From Umbelopsis ramanniana AG (Eukaryota > Mucoromycota > Umbelopsidomycetes > Umbelopsidales > Umbelopsidaceae), in NCBI RefSeq assembly GCF_025399195.1, contig NW_026252105.1:124001-188000 (forward strand): a stretch of 64,000 nt of DNA, read 5' to 3'. The notes under the pieces are model-generated. The model was not told the DNA's origin. It searched no databases and was given only the letters and a program-made list of their open reading frames with translations. How positions within the stretch are numbered: the stretch's first letter is position 1; each line of letters begins with the position of its first letter. Shown in pieces: positions 1 to 10,030 of the stretch. The translations under genes were made by a program, and so were the position numbers.

Positions 1-81
1 GCGTATTGATAACAATAGTGTTTGGTGGAAACGTGGTGCATCGGGTATTTTACGTTCTAACTCTGTTCATTTTTGCTTTAG

Positions 82-539
82 AAATGGAGGAGATGTCCGG
101 CAAAGAACGACGAAAATTCAACATGAACAAATTAGAAAGTCTAGGTGTTAAGAAATCTAAACCTGAGCAGCGACCAATAGCGATGAGACTGGGCATGGAA
201 AAGAAACAGAAGGAACGTGATGAAAAGAAGTTACAGCACGCCAAGAACATTGGAATGTACGACAAGTCTATGAAGCATCTCTATGCTGCAGCCTCCAAGC
301 CTAAAGAACGCAAACGACGAGACAGAGGTATCGACAGCGGTATTGGCAAAATGCAGGGATCAACACTCACGCTGAGCAAGACCGAGATCAAACGCGTTAA
401 CCGACAAGACATGAAGCTCAAAGCTATCAAACGAAAAGGAAAAGGAAAAGGCAGTAGTGGAGGCAGCAAGGGCGGCGGCAGCAAAGGTGGCAGCAAGAAA
501 AAAGGATTCAGCGGTGGTGGCAAAAAAGGCAAACGCTGA
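82..539 (+). CDS. Faf1/C1orf131-like ribosome-assembly protein (5' partial)
   Basis: Basic protein of about 150 residues, ending at TAG-free frame stop TGA at 537-539. The middle carries GIDSGIGKMQGSTLTLSKTE, which resembles the conserved core of the DUF4602 family (human C1orf131, yeast Faf1), nucleolar factors of 40S assembly. The C-terminus is a Gly/Ser/Lys low-complexity tail, fitting a nucleolar RNA-associated protein. A good 3' splice site (TTTGCTTTAG, ending at 81) lies just before ATG at 84, so I read this as the last exon of a gene that begins left of the window. A complete short protein starting at 84 is the alternative. Its stop is only 68 bases from the next start codon on the same strand. 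Family call is from remembered motifs and is moderate. Confidence 0.6.
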
Positions 540-607
540 GGTCTGTGACAGCCAAATTTTCCGGATATTTGAGTTGCTGGTGTCGTTGCGTTGACAATGC
601 AACTCTC

Positions 608-1583
608 ATGACAGAAACACCATCAACCACTAGAAAACTACATATTTTGGTCGGCGCTACTGGGAGTGTGGCCAGCATTAAGATACCAAAGCTTGTTCAC
701 TTATTACGACAAGTATGAATAAAAACATCTCGACTCCATAGCATTCCATTTATCTGTGTTTAGTAATCGCCCCTTTTGTTCCTTCAGAATCCAGAGTATG
801 ATATTAAAGTGGTCACAACAAAACCTGCACTCCATTTTTTCAAAGCGTCTGATGTTGAAGCAGAGGTGATTACAGATGAGGATGAGTGGAATGTAAGTGC
901 TCGCTACCTGTTTGGTGCTGAGTAACATTGGCCATTTTTGCATATGATAGATAATTTTTTATGTTTTCCCGCTTACCAACTAATTCTTTGTACGGCAGGC
1001 ATGGCGTCAAATAAAAGATCCCGTTCTGCATATTGATGTAAGTAACACGATGGTAGGCTGGGTCACACGAATAGGCGTCTTATGAACCTACATATAGTTA
1101 CGCAACTGGGCAGATGTTATGGTGCTGGCGCCATTGGATGCCAATACGCTTGCCAAAGTCGCTACTGGACTTTGTGATAACCTTCTGGTAAATAGTGCAT
1201 CTATCTTAGAATACGATTTGCACATATCATCTTGACACTTCATTGAATAGACATGTGTCCTTCGGGCTTGGGATCCGGCTAGACCAGTTCTGGTATGCCC
1301 AGCCATGAACACCAATATGTGGACGCATCCATTTACAGCCAAACAGCTTGAAACACTTGAATCCTTCCTTGGCTACAAGATTATACCACCCATCAGTAAA
1401 CTATTAGCCTGCGGAGATCTTGGTGAGTCTAAAATGTGTCAGAGACCTACTATGTCCGTGTGAGCTAACACCTCAATGGTAACAGGTGTCGGAGCCATGG
1501 CAGAGGTAGAAACCATCGTAGAAGAAATCAATCTGACAGTTCATAATGTACAAAGCCATTTGAACGATAATGACTTGAAGTAA
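608..1583 (+). CDS. Phosphopantothenoylcysteine decarboxylase (PPCDC)
   Basis: Exons 608-712, 788-892, 999-1037, 1098-1187, 1251-1422, 1486-1583 give 202 residues, the usual length of monofunctional PPCDC. It decarboxylates 4'-phosphopantothenoylcysteine to 4'-phosphopantetheine in coenzyme A synthesis, using FMN. Seen: N-terminal flavin-site GATGSVASIKIP, candidate catalytic His81 in VLHIDLRNW, the signature PAMNTNMW with Asn133, and the substrate-clamp Cys167 in LLACGDLG followed by GAMAE. Because His, Asn and Cys are all present, I infer an active enzyme rather than a purely regulatory Hal3-type subunit. All introns begin GT and end AG. The stop codon overlaps an AATAAA at 1582-1587. Confidence 0.93.
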
Positions 1584-1587
1584 TAAA
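1582..1587 (+). terminator. Poly(A) signal overlapping the PPCDC stop
   Basis: AATAAA starts at the second base of the TAA stop codon (1581-1583). If used, the 3' UTR would be only a few tens of bases. The T-rich stretch that follows (1640-1700) fits a 3' end region. Inference from sequence only. Confidence 0.4.
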
Positions 1588-2001
1588 CATGTTATAGAAA
1601 CCTTGCTGTTACATCACAGCGTTTTATTGAAAATTCCAAGTCAATTTTTTTCCCTACAAACCACCTGCTGTCTGGCCATTTTTTTTCTCACCCGACTTTT
1701 CCTGTTTCCACTCCATCGCCTAACTAAACAGCTCATTGACATTGCCCTTCGCCCCATCACACCGCTCGCCTTTTTCCGTAGTCCAGACGCCTTTTGAAAA
1801 CAGACTCCTTTGTTGTGAAAAAGGAAGTCTTCTGCTCTCGTATCGTCAAAGCTCTTTCCATTCTGCGGCAGGAAACAGTCTCAAGGCATCTCTAGACCTC
1901 CTCCCCACAAAGCTATTGTGGTGCCTTGGACTTTTCCGTCAGCCTGCTCTATAACCTGCAAAATATTGTCCCCCCCATACGTCTCTATCATCGCATCTGT
2001 C
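1584..2001. other. Intergenic: PPCDC 3' end and CK1-like promoter
   Basis: About 420 bases with pyrimidine-rich blocks (1650-1740 and 1840-1910), typical of fungal core promoters. The kinase reading frame stays open upstream to 1918 but with no ATG before 2002. No further gene seen. Confidence 0.5.
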
Positions 2002-4391
2002 ATGTCAACCACCTACGCCGTCCACACGAAGTCGAGCCCAGAGTCACCTACGTTTGTTAAATCATCCTATCAAGTACCCCATTACACCTCTTCGGTTGAA
2101 AGCGCACGCACCGCTCTAAGTGCAAACAGCAATGATATATTGGTTGGAGAACAATGGCTAGTATTAGGCCGCATTGGTGAAGGATCATTTGGAGAGGTGT
2201 TTGAAGGTAAGGTTTTAACGTTTTTAGCAAATCCCCACAATGCCCATGAATATAACATTAACGTGAATTACTGCAACAGCACGAGACATTGATACCAATC
2301 GTTCATATGCCATTAAACGAGAGCCTAAATCAATGAGACATCCCCAACTCAAGCATGAAAGTATTATGTACGATGCCCTTGTAGGAGGACGTAAGTAAAT
2401 ATGCCCCGATCATCTTCTTACTGGCCAACATGGATCACTGACACGATTTCAACAGCTGGCATACCCGCTTGCCACTGGTATGGCGAGCATGACGATTTTA
2501 ATTGTATTGTGGTTGATCTACTTGGCCCAAGTCTCAAACTATTGCGACAGGCTGTTTCAGATTTCACTTTGGATGTTGCACTGAATATTGCATGTCAGCT
2601 GGTCAGTACCAATAGCCACATCACGGCAAATTTCTGTCCTAATTGGAATTTCGCTGCTAACATCACCCAAAGATCAACACTATAGAACACATTCATAGTC
2701 GAGGCATCATCTATCGAGACATCAAACCTGACAACTTCTTATTTCCAGCATCCTTTCGCTTGCCTGACCCTGAATGCTTTGAAACTCAGACAGACAATGG
2801 GTTCATGGTTTATGAGGCTGCTCGACCTTCGTGCAAAGTCCTTTTCGAGGAGCAAGATCCATCGTCCCTTAAAATTTTTGCCATTGACTTTGGATTAGCT
2901 TCCTGGTGGCGAAATCCAAGTACAAATAAGCCCTACCCCGAAGGCAAACGTCGCATTCGTAATAAAACGGGCACCGCTCGTTATGCCTCCCTCAACGTTC
3001 ATCGCGGCAAGGAACATTCAAGACGAGATGATATGGAGAGCATTGGCTATTTATTAATTGATTTGGCCATGGGATCTCTACCGTGGACTGGCATCCAAGC
3101 TCGAAATTCCAGATTGGGATGGGATAAAATGCGAGAAGCGAAGGAAATGATCATGCTTCAAGATTTATGTGCTGGCCTTCCCTTGGCTTTCCTCAAGTAC
3201 ATTGAATATGCAAGAGCACTTAAATTTGACGATGAACCTGACTATGGTTACCTAAGATCTTTGTTTGAAGGGGCGAAAGAGGATGGTCCTTATTCCGAAT
3301 ATGTCATACCTTTTGATCGATCCTATCTACGAGGAAATGACGTAGAAGTTTTGTCTACGGTGTCTGATCAAGGAACTACGGCCAAAAATACCAATAGTGA
3401 CAAGCAACAGGCTTGGTCAGATGTGGATCAGTATAAGTCTCAAAACGTACCTACGCGAGACAATGATGGTATCTTTGCCATGGACGATATTATACCTCAT
3501 GAAGAAGACAGGACCAAGCGAGAACGGCACGATCATGGACAGAGAAACACTCGGCAGAGACATCGTGAACTATCCAACTCATCCTACAAAAAATTGTTGC
3601 AACAAACCAGAGACCGAAGATCCAATGTTGGATGGAACACTCACAAACGACTCCAGCAAGCTTGGGAGCCTAAAATAGACTGGGAAACTATCCCATCTGC
3701 CGAAAAAACGTCTACATCGTGGGGCGAAGACCGTCCTGATGGTATGTGGTCTAAATCAAGCAACGCTGAAAAACATGGGTGGCCGGAAAAAAGAGATGCT
3801 TTAGCCGACTCCTGGACAGCAAAGCACGACGGGTGGGGGGGAAATTGGGAGAGCGGGGTTGACCGATCCAACCAAGTGCAGCCCGAAATGATGATGGTCG
3901 ACGGAGTCGGAAAGCAGCCTCAACAAGACAAGAGACAGAACGGATTAACGTCCCTTCGAGACGCCGTTCATGCTCAACCATGGGTTCCATCGTCCATGGA
4001 ATCTGAGGTATCTAGCGTTGCCCAGCAAATGGCGAATCATACCATCATGGACAAAGAAGAGGGTCGCAGATCGGGTAGACGCGTATATGGAAAAATGAAT
4101 AGCCATGTTTATCAAAACCTTAACCATCCACGATTGGATGCAGACAAGAAAGGTGAACGCCGCGAACGCCATTCCAAAGGTTCTACGACTGGATCGATCA
4201 AAGCGAACAAAGGTGGCGAGAACTGGTCACCAGAGATTGGACAAAAGGCAGAAGATTGGCAGCAAGTCGGCCGCCAACCGCCACGAAAGCCTTTTAAACC
4301 GAAAACGACGTCAACGCGGACCGGCGGATATAATGAGAAGATGCATCAAAAGGGGTCGTCAATGAAGGATTTACACCACGCAAAGAAATGA
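2002..4391 (+). CDS. Casein kinase 1-like Ser/Thr kinase with long Trp-containing tail
   Basis: Exons 2002-2206, 2280-2390, 2456-2601, 2673-4391 give 726 residues. The N-terminal half is a CK1-type kinase: glycine loop GEGSFGEVFE near residue 60, AIKREP lysine, GGPGIP, catalytic loop IIYRDIKPDNF near 170, IDFGLA near 225, and the CK1 hallmark GTARYASLNVHRG followed by SRRDDMES. An insert of about 40 residues sits between the catalytic loop and DFG. The C-terminal half (about residues 340-726) is hydrophilic, low complexity and rich in Arg, Lys, Asp and Trp, with several GW/WG pairs between about 473 and 548. That tail is unlike yeast Hrr25 or Yck tails and has no terminal CaaX or Cys motif. 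The first in-frame ATG is 2002. Kinase call is firm; the CK1 subfamily and the tail's role are open. Confidence 0.9.
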
Positions 4392-4542
4392 TGTCTTGGG
4401 TTATTGCTTTCATTCATACGAACTCAACAAGGTCTTCTTTCTTTTGTAGTATATAACCAAAACCTTTTTTTTTTCCCTTTCTACTTTGTACATGATTTTT
4501 TTCTTTTCCTTTTGGTTCTATCAGAAAACTTTTGAAAAATAA

Positions 4543-4548
4543 AATAAA
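4543..4548 (+). terminator. Poly(A) signal of CK1-like gene
   Basis: AATAAA about 150 bases after the kinase stop codon, within an A/T-rich 3' UTR. Confidence 0.5.
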
Positions 4549-4670
4549 CTCCTTTGTTGTACCTACCCACACATATTGACTAATTCACTGTCCGCCCACC
4601 CAGTGAACTTGCGGGGAATCACGTGTAGCCGTCTCTTTAAAAGGCCTGGAAGGCTTTCAATGAAAGTCAC

Positions 4671-4677
4671 TGACTCA
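4671..4677 (+). promoter_or_regulatory. Gcn4/AP-1-like site TGACTCA upstream of GCDH
   Basis: Perfect TGACTCA 95 bases before the GCDH start codon. In fungi this is the binding site of the Gcn4/CpcA bZIP activator of amino-acid metabolism, which would suit a lysine/tryptophan catabolic gene. Seen in sequence; function inferred. Confidence 0.4.
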
Positions 4678-4765
4678 TCGATAATACGTCCAGAGTTTTA
4701 GCCCTTTTGAGTTCTACTTCCCTTTCAATCTCTTTGGAAAACTCATTCTCTTTTTTGCACATACC

Positions 4766-6551
4766 ATGCTCTCATTAGGAATGTTGCGTTCTACTGCCAG
4801 CAAGTTGGCTCCTGCTGCTCACAAACTCTCTGCCCCTGCCGTCTTCAACCAGACCAGGAACTTTGTTAAATACAACTGGGTCGATCCTCTTAATCTCGAA
4901 TCCCAACTGACGGACGAGGAAATTGCTGTTAGGTAAGATATCTTGGCTGGAGCTGTGAGAGACTGCCTTGTCAAACGTATAGCGCGGGCGAGATCAATAC
5001 GGTTGCTCAAACTATTATACCATGCTATGATCCATATCAAACTAAACGTATCTATTTACTCTACTAGAGACACCGCACGCGAATACTGTCAAGAAAAACT
5101 TCAGCCTCGTGTTATTGATGCGTATCGCAACGAAGGTATGTGTGAATTAGGATGCAGTGAGAGAATTTTCCCACGTATTGTAATTAACCCCGCTTTTTCA
5201 TTGGTCGTGTAGTCTTTGACAGAAATATCATGTATGAATTGGGTGAGCTGGGTCTTTTGGGCTCCACCATTAAGGATTATGGCTGCGCTGGCGTTTCCTC
5301 TGTTGCCTATGGTTTGACCGCTCGTGAAGTTGAAAGGTAAGTTGAGTGGAGCATTTGCCATTTGGGGGGAACCCTTCGCTGACCTTTCCACAGAGTTGAT
5401 TCAGGCTACAGATCGGCCATGTCGGTCCAGTCTTCTCTCGTTATGCACCCCATCAATGCTTATGGCTCCGACGAACAGAAGGAGAAATACTTGCCCAAGC
5501 TCGGTAAGCCACGTTTTAGTGTGTGAGTCATTGCATCGCTTTCTCTAACCTGTTCTATGCATTCTTTCTATTCTTAGCCCGTGGTGAACTTGTTGGTTGC
5601 TTTGGTCTCACTGAACCTAACCACGGTTCTGATCCAGCTGGTATGGAAACCGTCGCCAAGAAGGTCAATGGCCACTATGTTATCAGTGGTAGCAAGACTT
5701 GGATCACCAACTCTCCCATTGCCGATGTCTTTGTTGTATGGGCCAGAAACCTTGACGAAGATGGTGCTATCCGTGGTTTCATTTTGGAGAAGGTAAGATC
5801 AAGAAAGAGGGTTCAGCGACTTGTTATGGATAAGTGCTGCATAGTCTAATGTTATTCTTCTGCGGGGTTTCTTTGGGATTTACAGGGCATGAAGGGTCTT
5901 GAGGCTCCCGCTATCAAGGGTAAGTTCTCTCTGAGAGCTTCCATCACTGGTATGATCATGATGGATGATGTTGAGGTACCTGTTGAGAACATGCTTCCCA
6001 ACGTCAAGGGTCTCAAGGGTCCATTCGGATGCTTGAACAATGCTCGATACGGTATTGCTTGGGGTGCCTTGGGTGCTGCAGAATTCTGCTTGGACCAAGC
6101 TCGTGAATATACCTTGAACCGCAAGCAGTTCCACCGCCCATTGGCTGCCAACCAACTTATTCAAAAGAAGATGGCCGATGCACATACTGAGGTATGCAGT
6201 GCTTCCATAGAGATATACGATGTTTTTTTACGGTATGATGTATCTCACCCCCTTCTTTTCATTTAGATTGCTCTTGGTCTTCAAGCTTGTATTCAAGTCG
6301 GTCGTCTGAAGGATAGCGACCAACTTGCTCCTGAAATGATCTCCATGATTAAGCGCAACTCTTGCGGAAAGGCTATCAACATCGCCCGTGAATGCAGAGA
6401 CATGCTTGGTGGAAACGGTATCTCTGACGAATACCACATCATTCGTCATTCCGCTAACCTTGAGGCTGTCAATACCTATGAAGGTACCCACGACATCCAC
6501 GCCCTCATTCTCGGCAAGGCCATCACTGGTATCCCTGCTTTTGCCAACTAG
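4766..6551 (+). CDS. Glutaryl-CoA dehydrogenase, mitochondrial
   Basis: Exons 4766-4932, 5068-5135, 5213-5336, 5394-5503, 5578-5792, 5886-6191, 6267-6551 give 424 residues. It is an acyl-CoA dehydrogenase that converts glutaryl-CoA to crotonyl-CoA with FAD in lysine and tryptophan breakdown. The match to animal GCDH is close across the length: [14 protein letters not shown] at the mature N-terminus, [49 protein letters not shown] and [14 protein letters not shown]. The catalytic glutamate is near residue 401 in [15 protein letters not shown]. The first 35 residues are Arg/Ser/Ala-rich with no acids before the mature domain, a typical mitochondrial presequence. Intact, with seven exons and phase-consistent junctions. 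Confidence 0.96.
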
Positions 6552-7102
6552 ATAGTACATATGTATATCTCTAGTATATAGTGTTTTATAGATCTGTCAT
6601 TACCCACTCACTTTGTCATACCTGCAGCAGAGTGTAACGTATTTCGCAAACAAATATCGCAAAAAAAGACATATTAAAGTTATTGTATTGTGGTTTGTTA
6701 TCCCCCATGTATTTGTGGAAAATATAAAGTTTGCCAAAGAGTCCCAAGGCAACGGGACGCTGAAGTCACCATTGTGTTGCAGATAGCAAAGTCTTTTTTC
6801 ATACCAGCCGGTGCCAGATACTACACCTGCGTGCCTACCCACTGTTTACAAAAGACTATCATTATCTAAAAATATCTGCCCTTGGCCCTACCTGTAGGTT
6901 AGGTTCATTGGCCATGCCAGCCAATTCTGCTGGTCGGTCCAATCAGGATGGATGCCGATACGGTTTGTATGGCATACAACTAAAGGAAATGAGCGGTACA
7001 GGTTTTATTGATGATTTGCAATGTAATGGGGCAACAAAGAAAGTAAAAGAAATAATTTTGATACAGAGAACGCACGCAGACAATGAAATGAAACGAAAGG
7101 TA
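6552..7102. other. Convergent intergenic region
   Basis: About 550 bases between the 3' ends of GCDH (+) and the PH-domain gene (-). Mixed A/T-rich sequence; no ORF with family resemblance and no RNA gene recognised. Confidence 0.5.
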
Positions 7103-9555
7103 TTAAAAGTGGTTATGTTGACGAATCGCAGGTCGCTGATCCAGCAGCTTATTGAAAGTGCTCATCGATTTCCGTTTGGTAGTACCAAGGTCATGATGCT
7201 GTGTTGTTGACCTGGTTCCCATCCAAGACTCTGGTCGCCTTGATCTGCTTGACACGTCACTGTCAGCTACTGACAACTTGGGACGAACCCGAAGTTGAGC
7301 AAGGTCGTCGGACAGTCTGGAGGTATCGTTGTAACTTTTTCCTTCAGCTGATTGATAATATAAGGATTGATGTCGTTTGTTTATGACCGGGGTATCGGAT
7401 GCTGCCCCCAAGTATTTGTCGTCGTCAGGTGTGGTGCCCGATGGAAAATTTCGGGGGAAGGAGGACATAAATGAATGCTGTACAGAGACGGGAGGAATGG
7501 CAGGCGACACGAGGGACGGCATGCTTCCATAACTATAGTTGGCTGGGTATTGGTACGCTGCAATAGCAGCGGCTTGCATATGCTGCTGCTGCTGCAAATG
7601 ATAGTGCTTTTGCCACATCATTTGCTGGGTTTCGGCAAAGGAAGGTCCATTTTCTTCGCCATTGAACCCTCCAGAGTACCTTCGCCTTGGATTCCCCGCA
7701 CCAAGGTCGAATGAGCTCATATCACTGTTTCTCTTTGCCTGAGCATTATTGTAGATGAGGTTGGTTAAAGGTGAGGAAGACACAATTTGATCTGATCGCA
7801 AAGAACTGGATGAACGATTGTGATGTATTCTACTCTGCGGAGCTGGGCTGGATGAACGTTTACTAGTAGGAGTTGATGAGCGAGAGCGGACTTGCCCTGC
7901 GTCGGCATCTTCATGGATAACAGTCGCTTTGCTCTTTTCGGAAGGCTGCACGAGCTGAATAGCCTTTCCACGTACCGAAGAATGATATTTTAACCCATTA
8001 TCATCAGCATTGATGGCCGCCGTCCACGCTGTGTTGGGTTCCTTTGGACTATCTGTTTCGTCACTAGGAGTCGTACTTTGGAAGAAATTGAGACTGTACA
8101 CTTCAGGTGTAGACGATGGTCGCACGTTGTCTGGACGTCTAAACGATGGCCGTCGGGTGGACGAAGATCGAGAAGCGCGTCCAGGTCGACGATCGGACTC
8201 TATCCAATTTTTTACATCTTTTGATCGCTTGCGTTGGAGTTTAGGTGAGGATGATTCGTCATCTATTTGCTCCTTCTCTACCATACTTAGTTCAGGTGCT
8301 GGTCCGACTATATTTAGTCGGGCAGCGGCGCCGGCTTTTCGGCGACTGATTGTGGGTTTCCTTGCACTGTGTCGAGATCCAGTTGTAATTCGACGTCGTA
8401 GACCCGTGGTATTGGAGTATGGCGGTTTCAATTCAGCAGTCTCTTCGGCCTTTAACCGAGCGCGAGTCGTAATACTGGTCATTTCACTTGCTATGCTCAT
8501 GGAATCATCGTCCTTGATAGGTTCAATGACAGGAGGAGCTAATTTGATTTGCGGATCACTTGCCACTAACTCGGCTAAAGAATTTCGCCAAGCATCTATC
8601 CAATCGAGCTTTTCACTGCTGAGCTGTGGCATCTGGTAACGTTGCTCATACACATCGGTGGGTGACGAATTTTGTGCCAATCTACCGTAATTTTCCATGG
8701 GAAGAGGAGGAACCAACTTTCGAACGGTGCTGGGTGGGGTATGAGGACTGACATTTTGTGATGAAGGACGAGGCAATTGATCCTGGGAGGTAATAATGGC
8801 AAGGGTTTTAGGACTAATGGTTTGAGCCAATGGTAAATTATCGTCATTATGCTGTAAGTTGGCTCCTTGGATGTTCTGCTGTTGTGACTCAGGGTTGAAG
8901 TGTGATCGTAATGCGCTAGCAAAGTCCCTGGGAGTACAAACAGTTTAGTTGCATATTACTGAGCTTCCATTGAGAATTTCTGGTTTTATTTTTATTTTCT
9001 CTCGTGGGGATGAATTACTTACCACATCTTGGTCAATATGAAGAGCCATCGTTCCAAATCTTTTTCTTTCTGAGCCTTTAAAACGTAGCAACGGTCATCG
9101 TAGGTCCGAACACAAAAACATAACGAATTTTGGTTCGTAAAAAGATTCTTTCTCTTATTGTTTTTCAACATGGAAATGCCAGATATATCTGCGACATTGA
9201 CTGTCCACTTTGGTAATTGATAGTACCCAGCCATATCAGCGCCAGGTTTTGTACGAGATTTGTTTGCAGGCGTGGCAAGAAGAGGGGAGGTTACTGACGC
9301 AGAGGGGGATCGGTTCATGACTAATTCGTTCAAATCAAGTACACTTGGATCGAGACGCGTTCCTGGTGGAAGCTTGACTTTTCGAGTGGATAGGCATGTT
9401 AATGTCGTACCGTCGAAACGAAACAGTCGCAATTGCCATTGCTTATTTTCGGAACGTAGGTACAGACGACCCTCAAATACCGGAGAGAGAGCCGGGGTTT
9501 CGCGCATATTTTCCATGTTTGAATGTGAAGAAGTTTTCGGATGTGCCAAGCCCAT
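7103..9555 (-). CDS. PH-domain protein with disordered Ser-rich tail
   Basis: Two exons, 9555-9023 and 8927-7103, give 785 residues. Residues about 25-180 look like a pleckstrin-homology domain: FEGRLYLRSENKQWQLRLFR at its start, the strands SLCFCVRTYDDRCYVLKA, and a closing helix with the near-invariant Trp in KDLERWLFILTKMW. PH domains usually bind phosphoinositides or proteins at membranes. The remaining 600 residues are Ser/Arg/Pro/Gln-rich and probably disordered, with a short helical segment LDWIDAWRNSLAELVAS and a poly-Gln patch. I know no named orthologue. The ATG at 9555 is the first in frame. The single intron (about 95 bases) has a GTAAGT donor and CCCAG acceptor. Confidence 0.8.
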
Positions 9556-10030
9556 AAATGGACGAGGAAATGGAAGAGGGATGCTGAATGGAATGAAAAA
9601 ACGCTAGTGAAAAAGATCCTTTTTCTTTCACTCTTGTTGTGCTGTTCGTGCTTATTTATAACCCAACTTTTTTTTAGACTTGTGGGGCGCGGAGGCAAAA
9701 TGCCCACAAATCTTAGGTTCCAGTGGCTTTCTTTGATTTAAGAGCTCCAAAGGCTGGGTTGTTTCAAGCTCGATGCCAGCCAAAGCCTCATTGACAGAGA
9801 TGTATCACGACGTTTTTTGTCATAACTGACTGGCCGGCACTAAGCTGCCATGGTATCTATCAATCAACCTCCGAGAAAATGTCAAAATAATCATCTTATC
9901 TGCTAGAGCAAGGTTCATTCTTGTTTATGTTGCAATTAGACTGTATCAACCACGTATAAATAAACTACTCAAAAGGTTCTTAAATATACCCACACTGATC
10001 AATCGTTTGTTTTATTGGGGACGTTGACTA
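9556..10030. other. Intergenic: PH gene promoter and SART1 3' end
   Basis: About 475 bases. The part next to 9555 would be the PH-gene promoter and 5' UTR; the part near 10030 the SART1 3' UTR. Nothing else recognised. Confidence 0.45.

Larger units (their letters stand above)
4392..4765. other. Intergenic: CK1-like 3' UTR and GCDH promoter
   Basis: Holds a T-rich 3' UTR with AATAAA at 4543-4548, then an E-box CACGTG (4620-4625) and a Gcn4/AP-1-like TGACTCA (4671-4677) before the glutaryl-CoA dehydrogenase start at 4766. No coding potential seen. Confidence 0.6.

Noticed and set aside
8010-8639. 209-codon plus-strand ORF
   Set aside because: Antisense shadow of the PH-domain gene's Ser/Arg-rich exon; no family resemblance.
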